A DNA stretch of 29,411 nucleotides from UMGS1696 sp964558485. GTDB lineage: Bacteria > Bacillota > Clostridia > Oscillospirales > CAG-272. The notes under the pieces are model-generated. The model was not told where the DNA came from, did not search any database, and worked only from the letters and a program-made list of their open reading frames with translations. Positions within the stretch are counted from its first letter, which is position 1. Every line of letters begins with the position of its first letter. Location of the stretch: positions 1 to 29,411 of the forward strand of contig CAZLED010000030.1 of NCBI GenBank assembly GCA_964558485.1, given 5' to 3'. A program made the position numbers and the translations under genes. Positions 7,993 to 16,038 of this stretch are shown piece after piece.

Positions 7993-8868
7993 TTACTCCC
8001 CTTTGGTAAACATCGTGCCGCAGCCTTCGTCGGATAGCATTTCGATCAGGATGGAGTGCTTCACTCTGCCGTCGGTGATGAACGTGCGGTGGATGCCACC
8101 TTCGGCCGCATGGACACAGCATTCCACCTTCGGGATCATGCCGCCGGAGATCACGCCGTCTGCCTTGAGCCCGTCCACCTCACTGGTGTGGATCACGGGG
8201 ATCAGGGTCGTCTCGTCGTGGGGATCCCGCAGTACACCACGGGTATCGGTCAAAAGGATCAGGTTCCGGGCCTTCAAGGCAATGGCGATCTCGGCGGCTG
8301 CGGTGTCTGCATTGATGTTGTACACCCCGGAGCCGTCTGCCGCATGGGCTACCGTGGAGATCACCGGAATGTATCCCTTGTCGATCACGTCCTGGATAAT
8401 GGATGCATCCACCGAGGTGATATCGCCAACATAGCCATAGTCCGTACCGGCAGCATCGGTGTGGCGGGTCGCTCTCAGCAGCCCACCATCCAGACCGCAA
8501 AGCCCCACAGCACGACCGCCGGTCCGTTCGATGCGATCCACCAGCTGCTTGTTGGTCTTCCCGGCCAGCACCATCAGCGCCACCTCAGCCGTTTCCGCAT
8601 CCGTATACCGCAGACCGTTGATGAACTGGGACTGCTTGCCGATCTTTTTCAGCATCTCGTTGATGTCCGGACCGCCGCCGTGTACCAGCACCACATGGAT
8701 GCCGGTCAGAGACAGCAGCACCAGGTCGCTGATCACCGCATCCTGGAGTTCCTCCGACAGCATAGCATTGCCGCCGTATTTGATCACAACCGTTTGACCG
8801 GTGTACTTCTGTATATAGGGCAGCGCCTCGATCAGGACACTGGCCTTGTCTTGATTGGATATAGACAT
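7993..8868 (-). CDS. argB: Acetylglutamate kinase
   Basis: A 291-residue amino acid kinase that phosphorylates N-acetylglutamate at the gamma-carboxylate, the committed and often feedback-controlled step. K30-Y-G-G-N-A-M and H63-G-G-G-P-D-I-N are the phosphate and substrate motifs, and INADTAAAEIA is the conserved later motif. The N-terminal segment before the first strand (about residues 8-22) is long enough for the extra helix that links arginine-inhibited hexameric enzymes, so feedback control by arginine is likely but inferred. The start at 8868 follows TGGAG. It sits 102 bases after argJ. Confidence 0.95.
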   Translation of the reverse strand: MSISNQDKASVLIEALPYIQKYTGQTVVIKYGGNAMLSEELQDAVISDLVLLSLTGIHVVLVHGGGPDINEMLKKIGKQSQFINGLRYTDAETAEVALMVLAGKTNKQLVDRIERTGGRAVGLCGLDGGLLRATRHTDAAGTDYGYVGDITSVDASIIQDVIDKGYIPVISTVAHAADGSGVYNINADTAAAEIAIALKARNLILLTDTRGVLRDPHDETTLIPVIHTSEVDGLKADGVISGGMIPKVECCVHAAEGGIHRTFITDGRVKHSILIEMLSDEGCGTMFTKGE

Positions 8869-8970
8869 GATGTTTTACTCCATTTGATTATGTTGTGTGT
8901 GGATACAGGGGAGACGGGTGTTTTTTAGCCGATGTGACCCAAATGTTTTAGCTGAAGTAAATGCTTCGCA

Positions 8971-10203
8971 TTAACTTCTGTAGTCCCCGTTGATGTGTAC
9001 GTATTCGTAGCTCAGGTCACAGCCCAGTGCCGTAGCCTCGCTTGCACCTTCGTGCAGGACGCATTCGATGACGATCTCTTTTTCCAGAAGGATCTTCTTT
9101 GCCACGTCTTCGTCGAAGGGCAGCTGGGCACCGTTCCGGCACACGTCGATCTTTCCGGCAGGAGACGTGAAGGAGATATCCACCTTGGTGGTATCAAAGG
9201 CCACACCGGCATAACCTAAGGCACAGATCACACGACCCCAGTTGGCGTCGGCCCCAAACATAGCGGTCTTCACCAGAGAGGAGCAGATCACGCTCTTGGC
9301 AAGGATCCGTGCGTTTTCCAGGGTATCCGCACCGGTCACATGGCAACGCAGGAACTTGGTAGCCCCTTCGCCGTCGGCAGCAATGGCAGAGGCCATCTGG
9401 TTGCAAAGCAGATGCAGGGCACCGTAGAAGGCGTTGTAAGCGACATTGGCGGCGCCGATCTCTTCGTTGCCTGCACAGCCGGAAGCCATGATGCACAGCG
9501 TGTCGTTGGTGCTGGTGTCCCCATCCACGGAGACCATGTTGAAGGTGTCTTCGATGGCCGTGGACAGTGCCTTCTGCAGCAGATCGGAAGCAATGGCGCA
9601 GTCGGTGGTGATGAAGCCCAGCATGGTGCCCATATTGGGGTGGATCATGCCGGAGCCCTTGCACATACCACCCAGATGGATGGTCTTGCCGCCGAACTCG
9701 TAGGACAGGGCAAATTCCTTCTTCTTGGTGTCGGTGGTCATGATGGCGTTGGCTGCCAGATCGGCTCCTTCTGCACTGGCTTCCACTTTTTCAAACAGGG
9801 TAGGCAGTGCACCAAACAACGGCTCGGTGGGCAGGGTCTGTCCGATAACACCGGTGGAGGCTACAATCACTTCTTCTTCTGCACAGCCCACCATTTCGGC
9901 TACAGCCTTGCAGGAAGCGTTGGCTGTGTCGTATCCATCCGGTGTGCAGGCGTTGGCGTTACCGCTGTTGCAGATCACGACTCTTGCTTTGCCGCCAGCC
10001 AGGTGCGCTCTGGTCACGCCAACCGGAGCGGCAAATACTTTGTTCTTGGTGAAGACACCGGCGGCGTTGCAGGTCTTGTCGGCCAGCACCATGGCCAGGT
10101 CCAGCTTGGCGGTGTTCTTCCGGAAGCCGGCGTGGAGACCGTATGCTTTGAAACCCTTCGCAGCACAAACGCCGCCGGGGATCGATGTATAGGTAATGTT
10201 CAT
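8971..10203 (-). CDS. argJ: Glutamate N-acetyltransferase / ornithine acetyltransferase
   Basis: A 410-residue ArgJ-family Ntn hydrolase-like enzyme. It moves the acetyl group from N-acetylornithine to glutamate and, in bifunctional forms, also uses acetyl-CoA to start the pathway. The precursor cleaves itself before a threonine: here K182-G-S-G-M-I-H-P-N-M-G-T193, with Gly where most members have Ala (PNMATML), so Thr193 should be the new N-terminal nucleophile. The start at 10203 follows ACGGAG. With no argA or argE in the cluster, it supports the cyclic acetyl pathway. Mono- or bifunctional status cannot be told from the sequence. Confidence 0.95.
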   Translation of the reverse strand: MNITYTSIPGGVCAAKGFKAYGLHAGFRKNTAKLDLAMVLADKTCNAAGVFTKNKVFAAPVGVTRAHLAGGKARVVICNSGNANACTPDGYDTANASCKAVAEMVGCAEEEVIVASTGVIGQTLPTEPLFGALPTLFEKVEASAEGADLAANAIMTTDTKKKEFALSYEFGGKTIHLGGMCKGSGMIHPNMGTMLGFITTDCAIASDLLQKALSTAIEDTFNMVSVDGDTSTNDTLCIMASGCAGNEEIGAANVAYNAFYGALHLLCNQMASAIAADGEGATKFLRCHVTGADTLENARILAKSVICSSLVKTAMFGADANWGRVICALGYAGVAFDTTKVDISFTSPAGKIDVCRNGAQLPFDEDVAKKILLEKEIVIECVLHEGASEATALGCDLSYEYVHINGDYRS

Positions 10204-10224
10204 AATGATATACTCCGTGAAAAT

Positions 10225-11262
10225 TTAGAATCCGGCAGGCAGCATTTCCAGACCGGTGGTTTCCGGCAGACCGAATTTCAGATTCATATTCTGGATGGCC
10301 TGACCTGCGGCACCCTTGACCATGTTGTCGATGCAGGAGCAGATGATCAGCATCCCATTTCGTGCATCGGTGTGGAGCGAAATGTCGCAGAAGTTGGAGC
10401 GCACCACATTGCGGATCTGGGCAGAAACGCCTTCCCGTTCCACACGAACGAAGGGCTCGTTTTCGTAGAACTTCTCATAGGCGGCACGCACTTCAGCAAG
10501 GGTCACGCCATCAGAGAGCGGTACATAGATCGTTTCCTCGATCCCACGGTTCACCGGCAGCAGATGGGGCACAAAGGTCACCTTTACGGCAGACCCGGCC
10601 ATATGGGACAGAGACTGTTCGATCTCCGGTGTGTGTCGGTGAGAGCCCACCTTATAGGCAGAAATGCTTTCGTTTGCTTCGGGATAATGGGTGGTCTGGG
10701 TCAGGGAACGACCGGCACCGGTCACACCGGATTTGGCATCGATGATCACGTAGTCGCCCTTGACCAGTCCCTTTTGTAGCGCCGGTGCCAGACCCAATGC
10801 AGCCGCCGTAGGATAGCAGCCCGGATTGGCTACGATTTTGGCATCCCGGATGGCGTCCCGGAACAGCTCCGGCAGGGCATAGACCGCACCGTCATGGAGC
10901 TCCGGCTTGTCAAAGGGCTTTTTGTGCCAGGCTTCGTATTCTTCTTCGGATTCCAGCCGGAAGTCGGCGCCAAGGTCAACGAGCAGCGCACCGTTTTTGG
11001 CACACTGTTCCGCCAGCGGTTCGGACAGACCATGGGGCAGAGCGGCAAAGACCACGTCTGCACCGGCAATGGCGGTGTCCATATCGGTCAGGGTAGGCAG
11101 GGTGCATTTCTTGAAGCTGGGGTAAATTTCATCGATGGATTGTCCGGCAAACGAGGTAGAGGACAGGCCGGAGATCTCCACGTTCGGATGGCAGGCCAGC
11201 AGCCGTACCAGCTCCGCACCGGCATATCCGGTAGCGCCTACAACAGCAGCGTGTATCGTCAT
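10225..11262 (-). CDS. argC: N-acetyl-gamma-glutamyl-phosphate reductase
   Basis: A 345-residue NADPH-dependent enzyme that reduces N-acetylglutamyl phosphate to the semialdehyde. G9-A-T-G-Y-A-G is the nucleotide loop and N146-P-G-C149-Y-P-T holds the catalytic cysteine; H-R-H-T-P-E near 211 supplies the conserved histidine. Length is usual for the long (type 1) form. The start at 11262 follows AAAGGAGC. It lies 13 bases after argH and 21 before argJ, tightly within the operon. Confidence 0.95.
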   Translation of the reverse strand: MTIHAAVVGATGYAGAELVRLLACHPNVEISGLSSTSFAGQSIDEIYPSFKKCTLPTLTDMDTAIAGADVVFAALPHGLSEPLAEQCAKNGALLVDLGADFRLESEEEYEAWHKKPFDKPELHDGAVYALPELFRDAIRDAKIVANPGCYPTAAALGLAPALQKGLVKGDYVIIDAKSGVTGAGRSLTQTTHYPEANESISAYKVGSHRHTPEIEQSLSHMAGSAVKVTFVPHLLPVNRGIEETIYVPLSDGVTLAEVRAAYEKFYENEPFVRVEREGVSAQIRNVVRSNFCDISLHTDARNGMLIICSCIDNMVKGAAGQAIQNMNLKFGLPETTGLEMLPAGF

Positions 11263-11275
11263 AGCATTTGCTCCT

Positions 11276-12658
11276 TTATTTCAGTTCCTGAATTTTGTTG
11301 CGGATCAGGTCGATCTGGTGCAGCACCGAGGTCTCGCTGGGTCCCCCATAGGCAAGGCGCCCATTGACACAGTTTTCCAGATTGACGGCCTTGTACACAT
11401 CCTGTGCGAACAGGGGAGAGAATTCCTGATAGGTGGCAAGTGGCAGGGTCTCGAAATCCGTACCGTGCTCGATGCAGTAGGCCACCAGTCGTCCGCTGAT
11501 CTTATACGCATCCCGGAAGGGCATCCCCTTCTTCACCAGGTAGTCGGCGCAGTCGGTGGCATTGATGAACCCACCGGAGGCAGCCTTCCGCAGCTTGTCG
11601 GCCTTGACCGTTGCCGTGGCCAGCATGGAAGTGAACAGCTCGATGCACAGCTTGCTGTTGTCGATGGCATCGAAGATCGCTTCCTTGTCTTCCTGCATAT
11701 CCTTGTTGTAGGCAAGCGGCAGACCCTTCATCATGGTCAGCAGCGTGGTCAGATCCCCATATACCCGGCCGGTCTTCCCACGCACCAGCTCGGCAATGTC
11801 CGGATTTTTCTTCTGGGGCATGATGGAGGAACCGGTGGAAAAGGCGTCGTCCAGCTCGATGAACCCGAATTCGGAGGAACACCACAGGATCATCTCTTCG
11901 CTGAACCGGCTCAGGTGCATCATTACCACCGACAGATCGAACGCCAGCTCTAAGAGGGAATCCCGGTCGGACACGCCGTCGATGCTGTTTTCCATGGGTC
12001 CGTCAAAGCCCAGCAGGGAAGCGGTCATGTGCCGGTCGATGGGGTAGGTGGTGGAGGCCAGCGCACCGGAACCCAGCGGACACACATTCATGCGCTCTGC
12101 CGTCTGGGTGAGTCGGGACAGGTCACGGAGAAACATTTGTCCGTATGCCAGAATGTAGTGGGCAAAGGTCACCGGCTGTGCTCTCTGCAGATGCGTATAC
12201 CCTGCCATGACCGTGTGGATGTTTTGGTCGGCCTTGTCGGCAATGGCGGTCAGCAGGTCCACCAGCAGAGAACGGATCTGCCCGATCTCGTTGCGCAGGT
12301 AGAGGCGAATGTCCAGTGCTACCTGGTCGTTCCGGCTTCTGGCGGTGTGCAGACGCTTGCCCGTGTCCCCGATCCGCTTGGTCAGCACCTCTTCCACGAA
12401 CATATGGATGTCCTCGGCTTCCGGATCGATGGGCAGTGCGCCGGATTCGATGTCCGCCTTGATCTCGTGAAGGGCAGCGACGATCTTGTCCGCTTCCTCG
12501 GCGGCGATGATCCCGCATTTTCCCAGCATGGTCGCATGGGCAATGGAACCCTCGATGTCTTCACGGAACATACGGGAATCAAAGGAAATTGAGGAATTGA
12601 AGTCGTTTACCCGGCTGTCCTCTGCTTTGGAGAACCGGGCATCCCACATTTTGGCCAT
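11276..12658 (-). CDS. argH: Argininosuccinate lyase
   Basis: A 460-residue member of the fumarase/aspartase superfamily that splits argininosuccinate into arginine and fumarate, the last step of the pathway. The signature G276-S-S-I-M-P-Q-K-K-N-P-D and the motif T105-A-R-S-R-N-D-Q are intact, and the family's conserved T-H-L-Q near 155 is present. The start at 12658 follows GGGGGT with six bases between. A 189-base gap with a hairpin repeat separates it from argG upstream, so argH to argF may be transcribed partly by read-through. Confidence 0.95.
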   Translation of the reverse strand: MAKMWDARFSKAEDSRVNDFNSSISFDSRMFREDIEGSIAHATMLGKCGIIAAEEADKIVAALHEIKADIESGALPIDPEAEDIHMFVEEVLTKRIGDTGKRLHTARSRNDQVALDIRLYLRNEIGQIRSLLVDLLTAIADKADQNIHTVMAGYTHLQRAQPVTFAHYILAYGQMFLRDLSRLTQTAERMNVCPLGSGALASTTYPIDRHMTASLLGFDGPMENSIDGVSDRDSLLELAFDLSVVMMHLSRFSEEMILWCSSEFGFIELDDAFSTGSSIMPQKKNPDIAELVRGKTGRVYGDLTTLLTMMKGLPLAYNKDMQEDKEAIFDAIDNSKLCIELFTSMLATATVKADKLRKAASGGFINATDCADYLVKKGMPFRDAYKISGRLVAYCIEHGTDFETLPLATYQEFSPLFAQDVYKAVNLENCVNGRLAYGGPSETSVLHQIDLIRNKIQELK

Positions 12659-12736
12659 GTTGTACCCCCATGTATATCAAAAAATCGCTTGGTACCGGCT
12701 TTTGTTCCGGCTATGAAAAAAATAGGCAAAAAATGG

Positions 12737-12790
12737 AAGTAAGAAGTAAGAGCGGACAGGTGGTCCCATCGGTCTCTTACTTCTTATTTC
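12737..12790. repeat. Palindromic repeat (AAGAAGTAAGA family) in the argG-argH gap, terminator-like
   Basis: The arms 12737-12752 (AAGTAAGAAGTAAGAG) and 12774-12790 are inverted copies with a 13-base perfect core; the loop itself holds a small GGAC/GTCC hairpin. Reading leftward from argG the stem is followed closely by CCATTTTTTGCC and more T-runs, so it can act as a terminator or attenuator for argG. The same arm sequence, ATAAGAAGTAAGA, recurs at 22069-22082, which marks it as a dispersed element rather than a one-off terminator. Confidence 0.7.
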
Positions 12791-12847
12791 TTTGGAAGTG
12801 CCACTGTATCCGTTTCAGCAGCGTTTCCATTGGTATTGGCAAAGGAA

Positions 12848-14077
12848 TTACTTGTTCCAGTTCTGTTCAGTCAGCGCCTTCATCTTGATGGGCAGACCGA
12901 ACAGGTTGATGAAGCCTTCTGCGTCAGCCTGGTTGTAGTCTTCGTCCACACCGAAGGAGGCAGTCTGTTCGCTGTACAGAGAATACGGAGAGGTCACACC
13001 GGCGTTGATCATGTTGCCCTTGTAGAGCTTCAGGGTAACGTCACCGGTAACGGTCTTCTGTGCATCGTCCGTGAAGGCGCACAGGGATTCACGCAGGGGA
13101 GAGAACCACTGACCGTTGTACACCAGCTCAGCCAGCTTCTGGCCGACCATGGTTTTGAAGTGCATGGTCTCCTTGTCCAGGGTGATGGTTTCCAGTACGT
13201 CGTGTGCCTTGTACAGGATGGTGCCGGCGGGCGTTTCGTATACACCACGGCTCTTCATACCGACCAGACGGTTTTCTACGATGTCCAGGATACCGATACC
13301 GTTGGCGCCGCCGATCTTGTTCAGCTTGTCTACCAGCTCGATGGCACCCAGCTCTTCGCCGTCCACAGCGGTGGGAATACCCTTTTCAAAGTGGATGGTC
13401 ACGTAGGTAGCCTTGTCCGGTGCGTTTTCGGGAGACACACCCAGTTCCAGGAAGCCGGGCTTGTTCAGCTGGGGCTCGTTGGCAGGGCTTTCCAGATCCA
13501 TACCTTCATGGCTCAGGTGCCACAGGTTCTTGTCCTTGGAGTAGTTGGTCTCTCTGTTGATCTTCAGGGGAATGTTGTGTGCTTCGGCGTAGTCGATCTC
13601 TTCGTCACGGGACTTGATATCCCAAACACGCCAGGGAGCGATGATGGTCATTTCGGGAGCCAGTGCCTTGATGGTCAGCTCGAACCGAACCTGGTCGTTG
13701 CCCTTACCGGTGCAGCCGTGGCAGATGGCATCCGCACCTTCGGCCTTGGCGATCTCTACCAGTCTCTTGGCGATGCAGGGACGAGCGTGAGAAGTACCCA
13801 GCAGGTAGTCTTCATACTTGGCGTCGGCCTTCAGGCAGGGCCAGATGAAGTCTTCGATGTATTCCTTCCGCAGGTCTTCTACGTACAGCTTGGAGGCGCC
13901 GGTCTTCAGTGCCTTTTCTTCCAGACCTTCCAGCTCGTCGGCCTGACCAACGTTACCGGATACGGCGATGATCTCGCAGCCTTCATAGTTTTCCTTCAGC
14001 CACGGAATGATGATGGAAGTATCCAGACCACCCGAATAGGCCAGTACGATTTTTTTGATTTCCTTCTTAGTTTTCAT
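12848..14077 (-). CDS. argG: Argininosuccinate synthase
   Basis: A 409-residue N-type ATP pyrophosphatase that joins citrulline and aspartate using ATP to make argininosuccinate. The PP loop A13-Y-S-G-G-L-D-T-S is near the N terminus, and CHGCTGKGNDQVRFE is intact in the middle. The start at 14077 was chosen for the adjacent GGAGGAGC site; a longer open frame upstream runs through the promoter and ARG boxes and is not coding. It is the first gene of the arginine cluster and has its own promoter. Confidence 0.96.
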   Translation of the reverse strand: MKTKKEIKKIVLAYSGGLDTSIIIPWLKENYEGCEIIAVSGNVGQADELEGLEEKALKTGASKLYVEDLRKEYIEDFIWPCLKADAKYEDYLLGTSHARPCIAKRLVEIAKAEGADAICHGCTGKGNDQVRFELTIKALAPEMTIIAPWRVWDIKSRDEEIDYAEAHNIPLKINRETNYSKDKNLWHLSHEGMDLESPANEPQLNKPGFLELGVSPENAPDKATYVTIHFEKGIPTAVDGEELGAIELVDKLNKIGGANGIGILDIVENRLVGMKSRGVYETPAGTILYKAHDVLETITLDKETMHFKTMVGQKLAELVYNGQWFSPLRESLCAFTDDAQKTVTGDVTLKLYKGNMINAGVTSPYSLYSEQTASFGVDEDYNQADAEGFINLFGLPIKMKALTEQNWNK

Positions 14078-14117
14078 GATGCTCCTCCGAATCGATGTTG
14101 TTTTCTTGTGTGACATT

Positions 14118-14146
14118 ATTATACTCTTTCTTGCTGGGATTTGCAA
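14118..14146 (-). promoter_or_regulatory. argG promoter
   Basis: On the minus strand TTGCAA (14146-14141), a 17-base spacer and a perfect TATAAT (14123-14118) form a good sigma-A promoter. Transcription should start near 14111, giving a leader of about 34 bases before argG. Confidence 0.75.
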
Positions 14147-14165
14147 TATACAAGTTTCACAAATC

Positions 14166-14200
14166 GGCATAAATATGCAAAGAATTCTTATAAAAATACA
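14166..14200. promoter_or_regulatory. Two candidate ARG boxes (ArgR operator)
   Basis: GGCATAAATATGCA (14166-14179) and CTTATAAAAATACA (14187-14200) fit the ArgR pattern TGNATWWWWATNCA with one and two mismatches in the fixed positions. Their centres are 21 bp apart, the spacing of paired ARG boxes on one helix face. They lie upstream of the argG -35 element, at about -55 to -90. ArgR itself is not encoded in the window, so the site is inferred from pattern and context. Confidence 0.6.
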
Positions 14201-14399
14201 CGAATGCATACCGGATGCGGTGAGAGATGGCTTTTCATTGGTGGAATAAGCGCATATTTGGTCGATACATGACAAAAAACTTGTGTGAAAATGCCGAATG
14301 CCGTATGCATAAAAACGGATATATAAATTTCCATGCATAGAATCCGGTCGACTGCACACAATATAGTTGCACAAAAAGCAAAGAAAGAAGGGGATCGGA

Positions 14400-15227
14400 A
14401 TGCAAAAACACAAGTCCAAAACCGGTATGACAGGCGTACTCACGGGGATCCTTGCCGCTATATTGGTGCTGCCAACCAATGTGGCCGCTGCTGGGGAAGC
14501 CACCGGATGGTATTTTCAGCACAGCAAAAACGGCGAACAGATGCCGCCACCGCCGGAGCTGGCCTATCTGGAGCAATACGACGGTTACTACGCAGACCAC
14601 CGGCACAGCTCTATGGAAGACGAAGACAAGGTATTGTACCTGACCTTTGATGCCGGATATGAAAACGGCAATGTGGCAAAGGTGCTGGACACCTTGCAGG
14701 CGGAAAACGTGCCCGGTGCCTTCTTTATATTGGAGGGACTGGTGAAGCACGATCCGGATCTGGTGCAGCGCATGGGAGATGAAGGGCATCTGGTCTGTAA
14801 CCATACGGCGTCCCACCGGGATATGACCAAGGTGGACGATATAGAAGAATTTCGCACGGAGCTTGGCCGGATGGAAAGGGTGTACACGGAGCTGACCGGC
14901 AAAAAGCTTTCACCGTACTATCGGCCGCCGGAAGGAAAGATCAGCAAGCGCAGCATGGCCTATGCCAAGGAATGCGGCTACAGCACGATCTTCTGGAGCT
15001 TTGCCTACAGCGATTGGGACAACCAGCGGCAGATGGATCCGGAAAAAGCCAAAGAAAAGATCCTGTCCGAGACCCACAACGGCGCCGTATTGTTGCTGCA
15101 TCCCACCTCTGCCACCAACGCTGCCATTTTGGGGGATCTGATCCATGCCTGGCGAGAAATGGGCTTTCGCTTCGGGACGCTGGATGAGCTGACGGGAAAG
15201 GATGATCACGTGTGCGCAAAGGACTAA
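14400..15227 (+). CDS. PdaA-like polysaccharide (muramic) deacetylase, exported
   Basis: A 275-residue NodB-fold enzyme of the delta-lactam-biosynthetic de-N-acetylase group. PdaA removes the acetyl group from N-acetylmuramic acid in the spore cortex so that muramic delta-lactam can form, which germination enzymes recognise. An N-terminal signal sequence (about 1-31, ending VAAAG) is followed by T82-F-D-A-G-Y-E-N-G, N134-H135-T-A-S-H139, R175-P-P-E-G and L-L-H-P. TFDAGYENG, not TFDDGP, is the PdaA hallmark. The start at 14400 follows GAAGGGG; an in-frame ATG 33 bases earlier lacks a site. The next deacetylase gene overlaps its 3' end by 16 bases, so they are one unit. Sporulation-specific expression is likely but inferred. 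Confidence 0.85.
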   Translation: MQKHKSKTGMTGVLTGILAAILVLPTNVAAAGEATGWYFQHSKNGEQMPPPPELAYLEQYDGYYADHRHSSMEDEDKVLYLTFDAGYENGNVAKVLDTLQAENVPGAFFILEGLVKHDPDLVQRMGDEGHLVCNHTASHRDMTKVDDIEEFRTELGRMERVYTELTGKKLSPYYRPPEGKISKRSMAYAKECGYSTIFWSFAYSDWDNQRQMDPEKAKEKILSETHNGAVLLLHPTSATNAAILGDLIHAWREMGFRFGTLDELTGKDDHVCAKD

Positions 15228-15901
15228 GACGGTACCTGGCAGGTGTGCTGCTCTGGGGCTGTGTCCTTTTGGGCAGCGCACGATCGGTTCTGGCAGGAGA
15301 AGTGTATTTTTCCTGCAACACGGCCGGGGAAAAGCGGATCGCACTGACCTTTGACGACGGTCCCCATCCGGTGTATACCGAGGAGATCCTGGACATCTTA
15401 GCCGCATACGATGCCAAGGCGACGTTTTTCTGCATCGGTGTCAATGCAGCTCGCTATCCCACGCAGGTGCAAAAGATCCTGGCGGCCGGACATGAGATCG
15501 GCAACCACACCTACGACCACCAGAATCTGCAACGGATCGATGGCGCCGGGGTGAAAGCGGAAATATGGGGCATGGAGGACGCACTGCTGCCGGTGACGGA
15601 GGAATTGCCCATGCTGCTTCGGCCACCGGGTGGTCTGTACAGCGATGCGGTCTGTCAGACGGCTGGGGCAATGGAATACGATGTGATCCTCTGGTCGGTG
15701 GACACCCGGGACTGGGCACACACAGCGGTGGAGGACATCGTGGAGAATGTGCTGACCAACACAGGTCCCGGCGACATCGTATTGTTCCACGATTTCATTG
15801 GCGGTTCGTCTCCCACACCGGAGGCACTGCGCCGGATCCTGCCGGTACTGGTGGAGCGTGGCTACAGCTTCTGCACCGTGTCGGAGCTATTGGATCGGTG
15901 A
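15212..15901 (+). CDS. NodB-domain polysaccharide deacetylase, exported
   Basis: A 229-residue protein with a signal peptide (about 1-28, VLAGE) and a NodB homology domain that acts on N-acetylated cell-wall glycan or chitin-like chains outside the membrane. The metal-binding triad is D48 in T46-F-D-D-G-P and H99/H103 in N98-H-T-Y-D-H; R137-P-P-G-G and L-F-H-D complete the motifs. The start is GTG at 15212, read from an AAAGGATG site inside the previous gene, giving a 16-base overlap and likely translational coupling. It is of the peptidoglycan GlcNAc deacetylase or PdaB type; the exact substrate is unknown. A strong hairpin terminator follows. Confidence 0.85.
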   Translation: MRKGLRRYLAGVLLWGCVLLGSARSVLAGEVYFSCNTAGEKRIALTFDDGPHPVYTEEILDILAAYDAKATFFCIGVNAARYPTQVQKILAAGHEIGNHTYDHQNLQRIDGAGVKAEIWGMEDALLPVTEELPMLLRPPGGLYSDAVCQTAGAMEYDVILWSVDTRDWAHTAVEDIVENVLTNTGPGDIVLFHDFIGGSSPTPEALRRILPVLVERGYSFCTVSELLDR

Positions 15902-15911
15902 CTATAGCGAT

Positions 15912-15968
15912 AGAAAACCATCCTCCATAGGATCAGGTGATGGTAGATCCCATGGAGGATGGTTTTCT
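15912..15968. terminator. Strong hairpin terminator, probably bidirectional
   Basis: AGAAAACCATCCTCCAT (15912-15928) and its perfect 17-base complement at 15952-15968 form a long stem whose right arm carries TTTTCT and whose left arm gives the same on the other strand. It lies between the rightward deacetylase pair and the leftward acetyltransferase gene ending at 16039. Confidence 0.75.
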
Positions 15969-16038
15969 GTCGTTATGCTTTCGTATTTCTTATGGAAGCG
16001 CCAAGCACCGTGGAGCGTTTTGGTGCTGCATAGCCACT

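Larger units (their letters stand above)
14078..14399. other. Divergent regulatory region between argG and the deacetylase gene
   Basis: This 322-base AT-rich stretch holds no gene. It contains the argG ribosome binding site, promoter and ARG boxes (14085-14200) on the left. On the right, before the deacetylase start at 14400, TGAAAA near 14286 and CATAAAAA near 14307 stand 16 bases apart, which loosely resembles a forespore (sigma F/G) promoter, but the match is weak. Confidence 0.5.

Noticed and set aside
12830..14113. Plus-strand open frame of over 400 codons across argG
   Set aside because: It mirrors argG on the opposite strand, its sequence is rich in Gln, His, Gly and Val as antisense shadows are, and it has no family motif.
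14078..14118. T-box or riboswitch in front of argG
   Set aside because: The predicted leader is only about 34 bases, too short for a T-box or known riboswitch, and no hairpin is seen.
14078..14503. N-terminal extension of argG by about 140 residues
   Set aside because: It would run through the argG promoter and ARG boxes; argininosuccinate synthase normally begins close to the AYSGGLDTS motif, and ATG 14077 has a perfect ribosome binding site.
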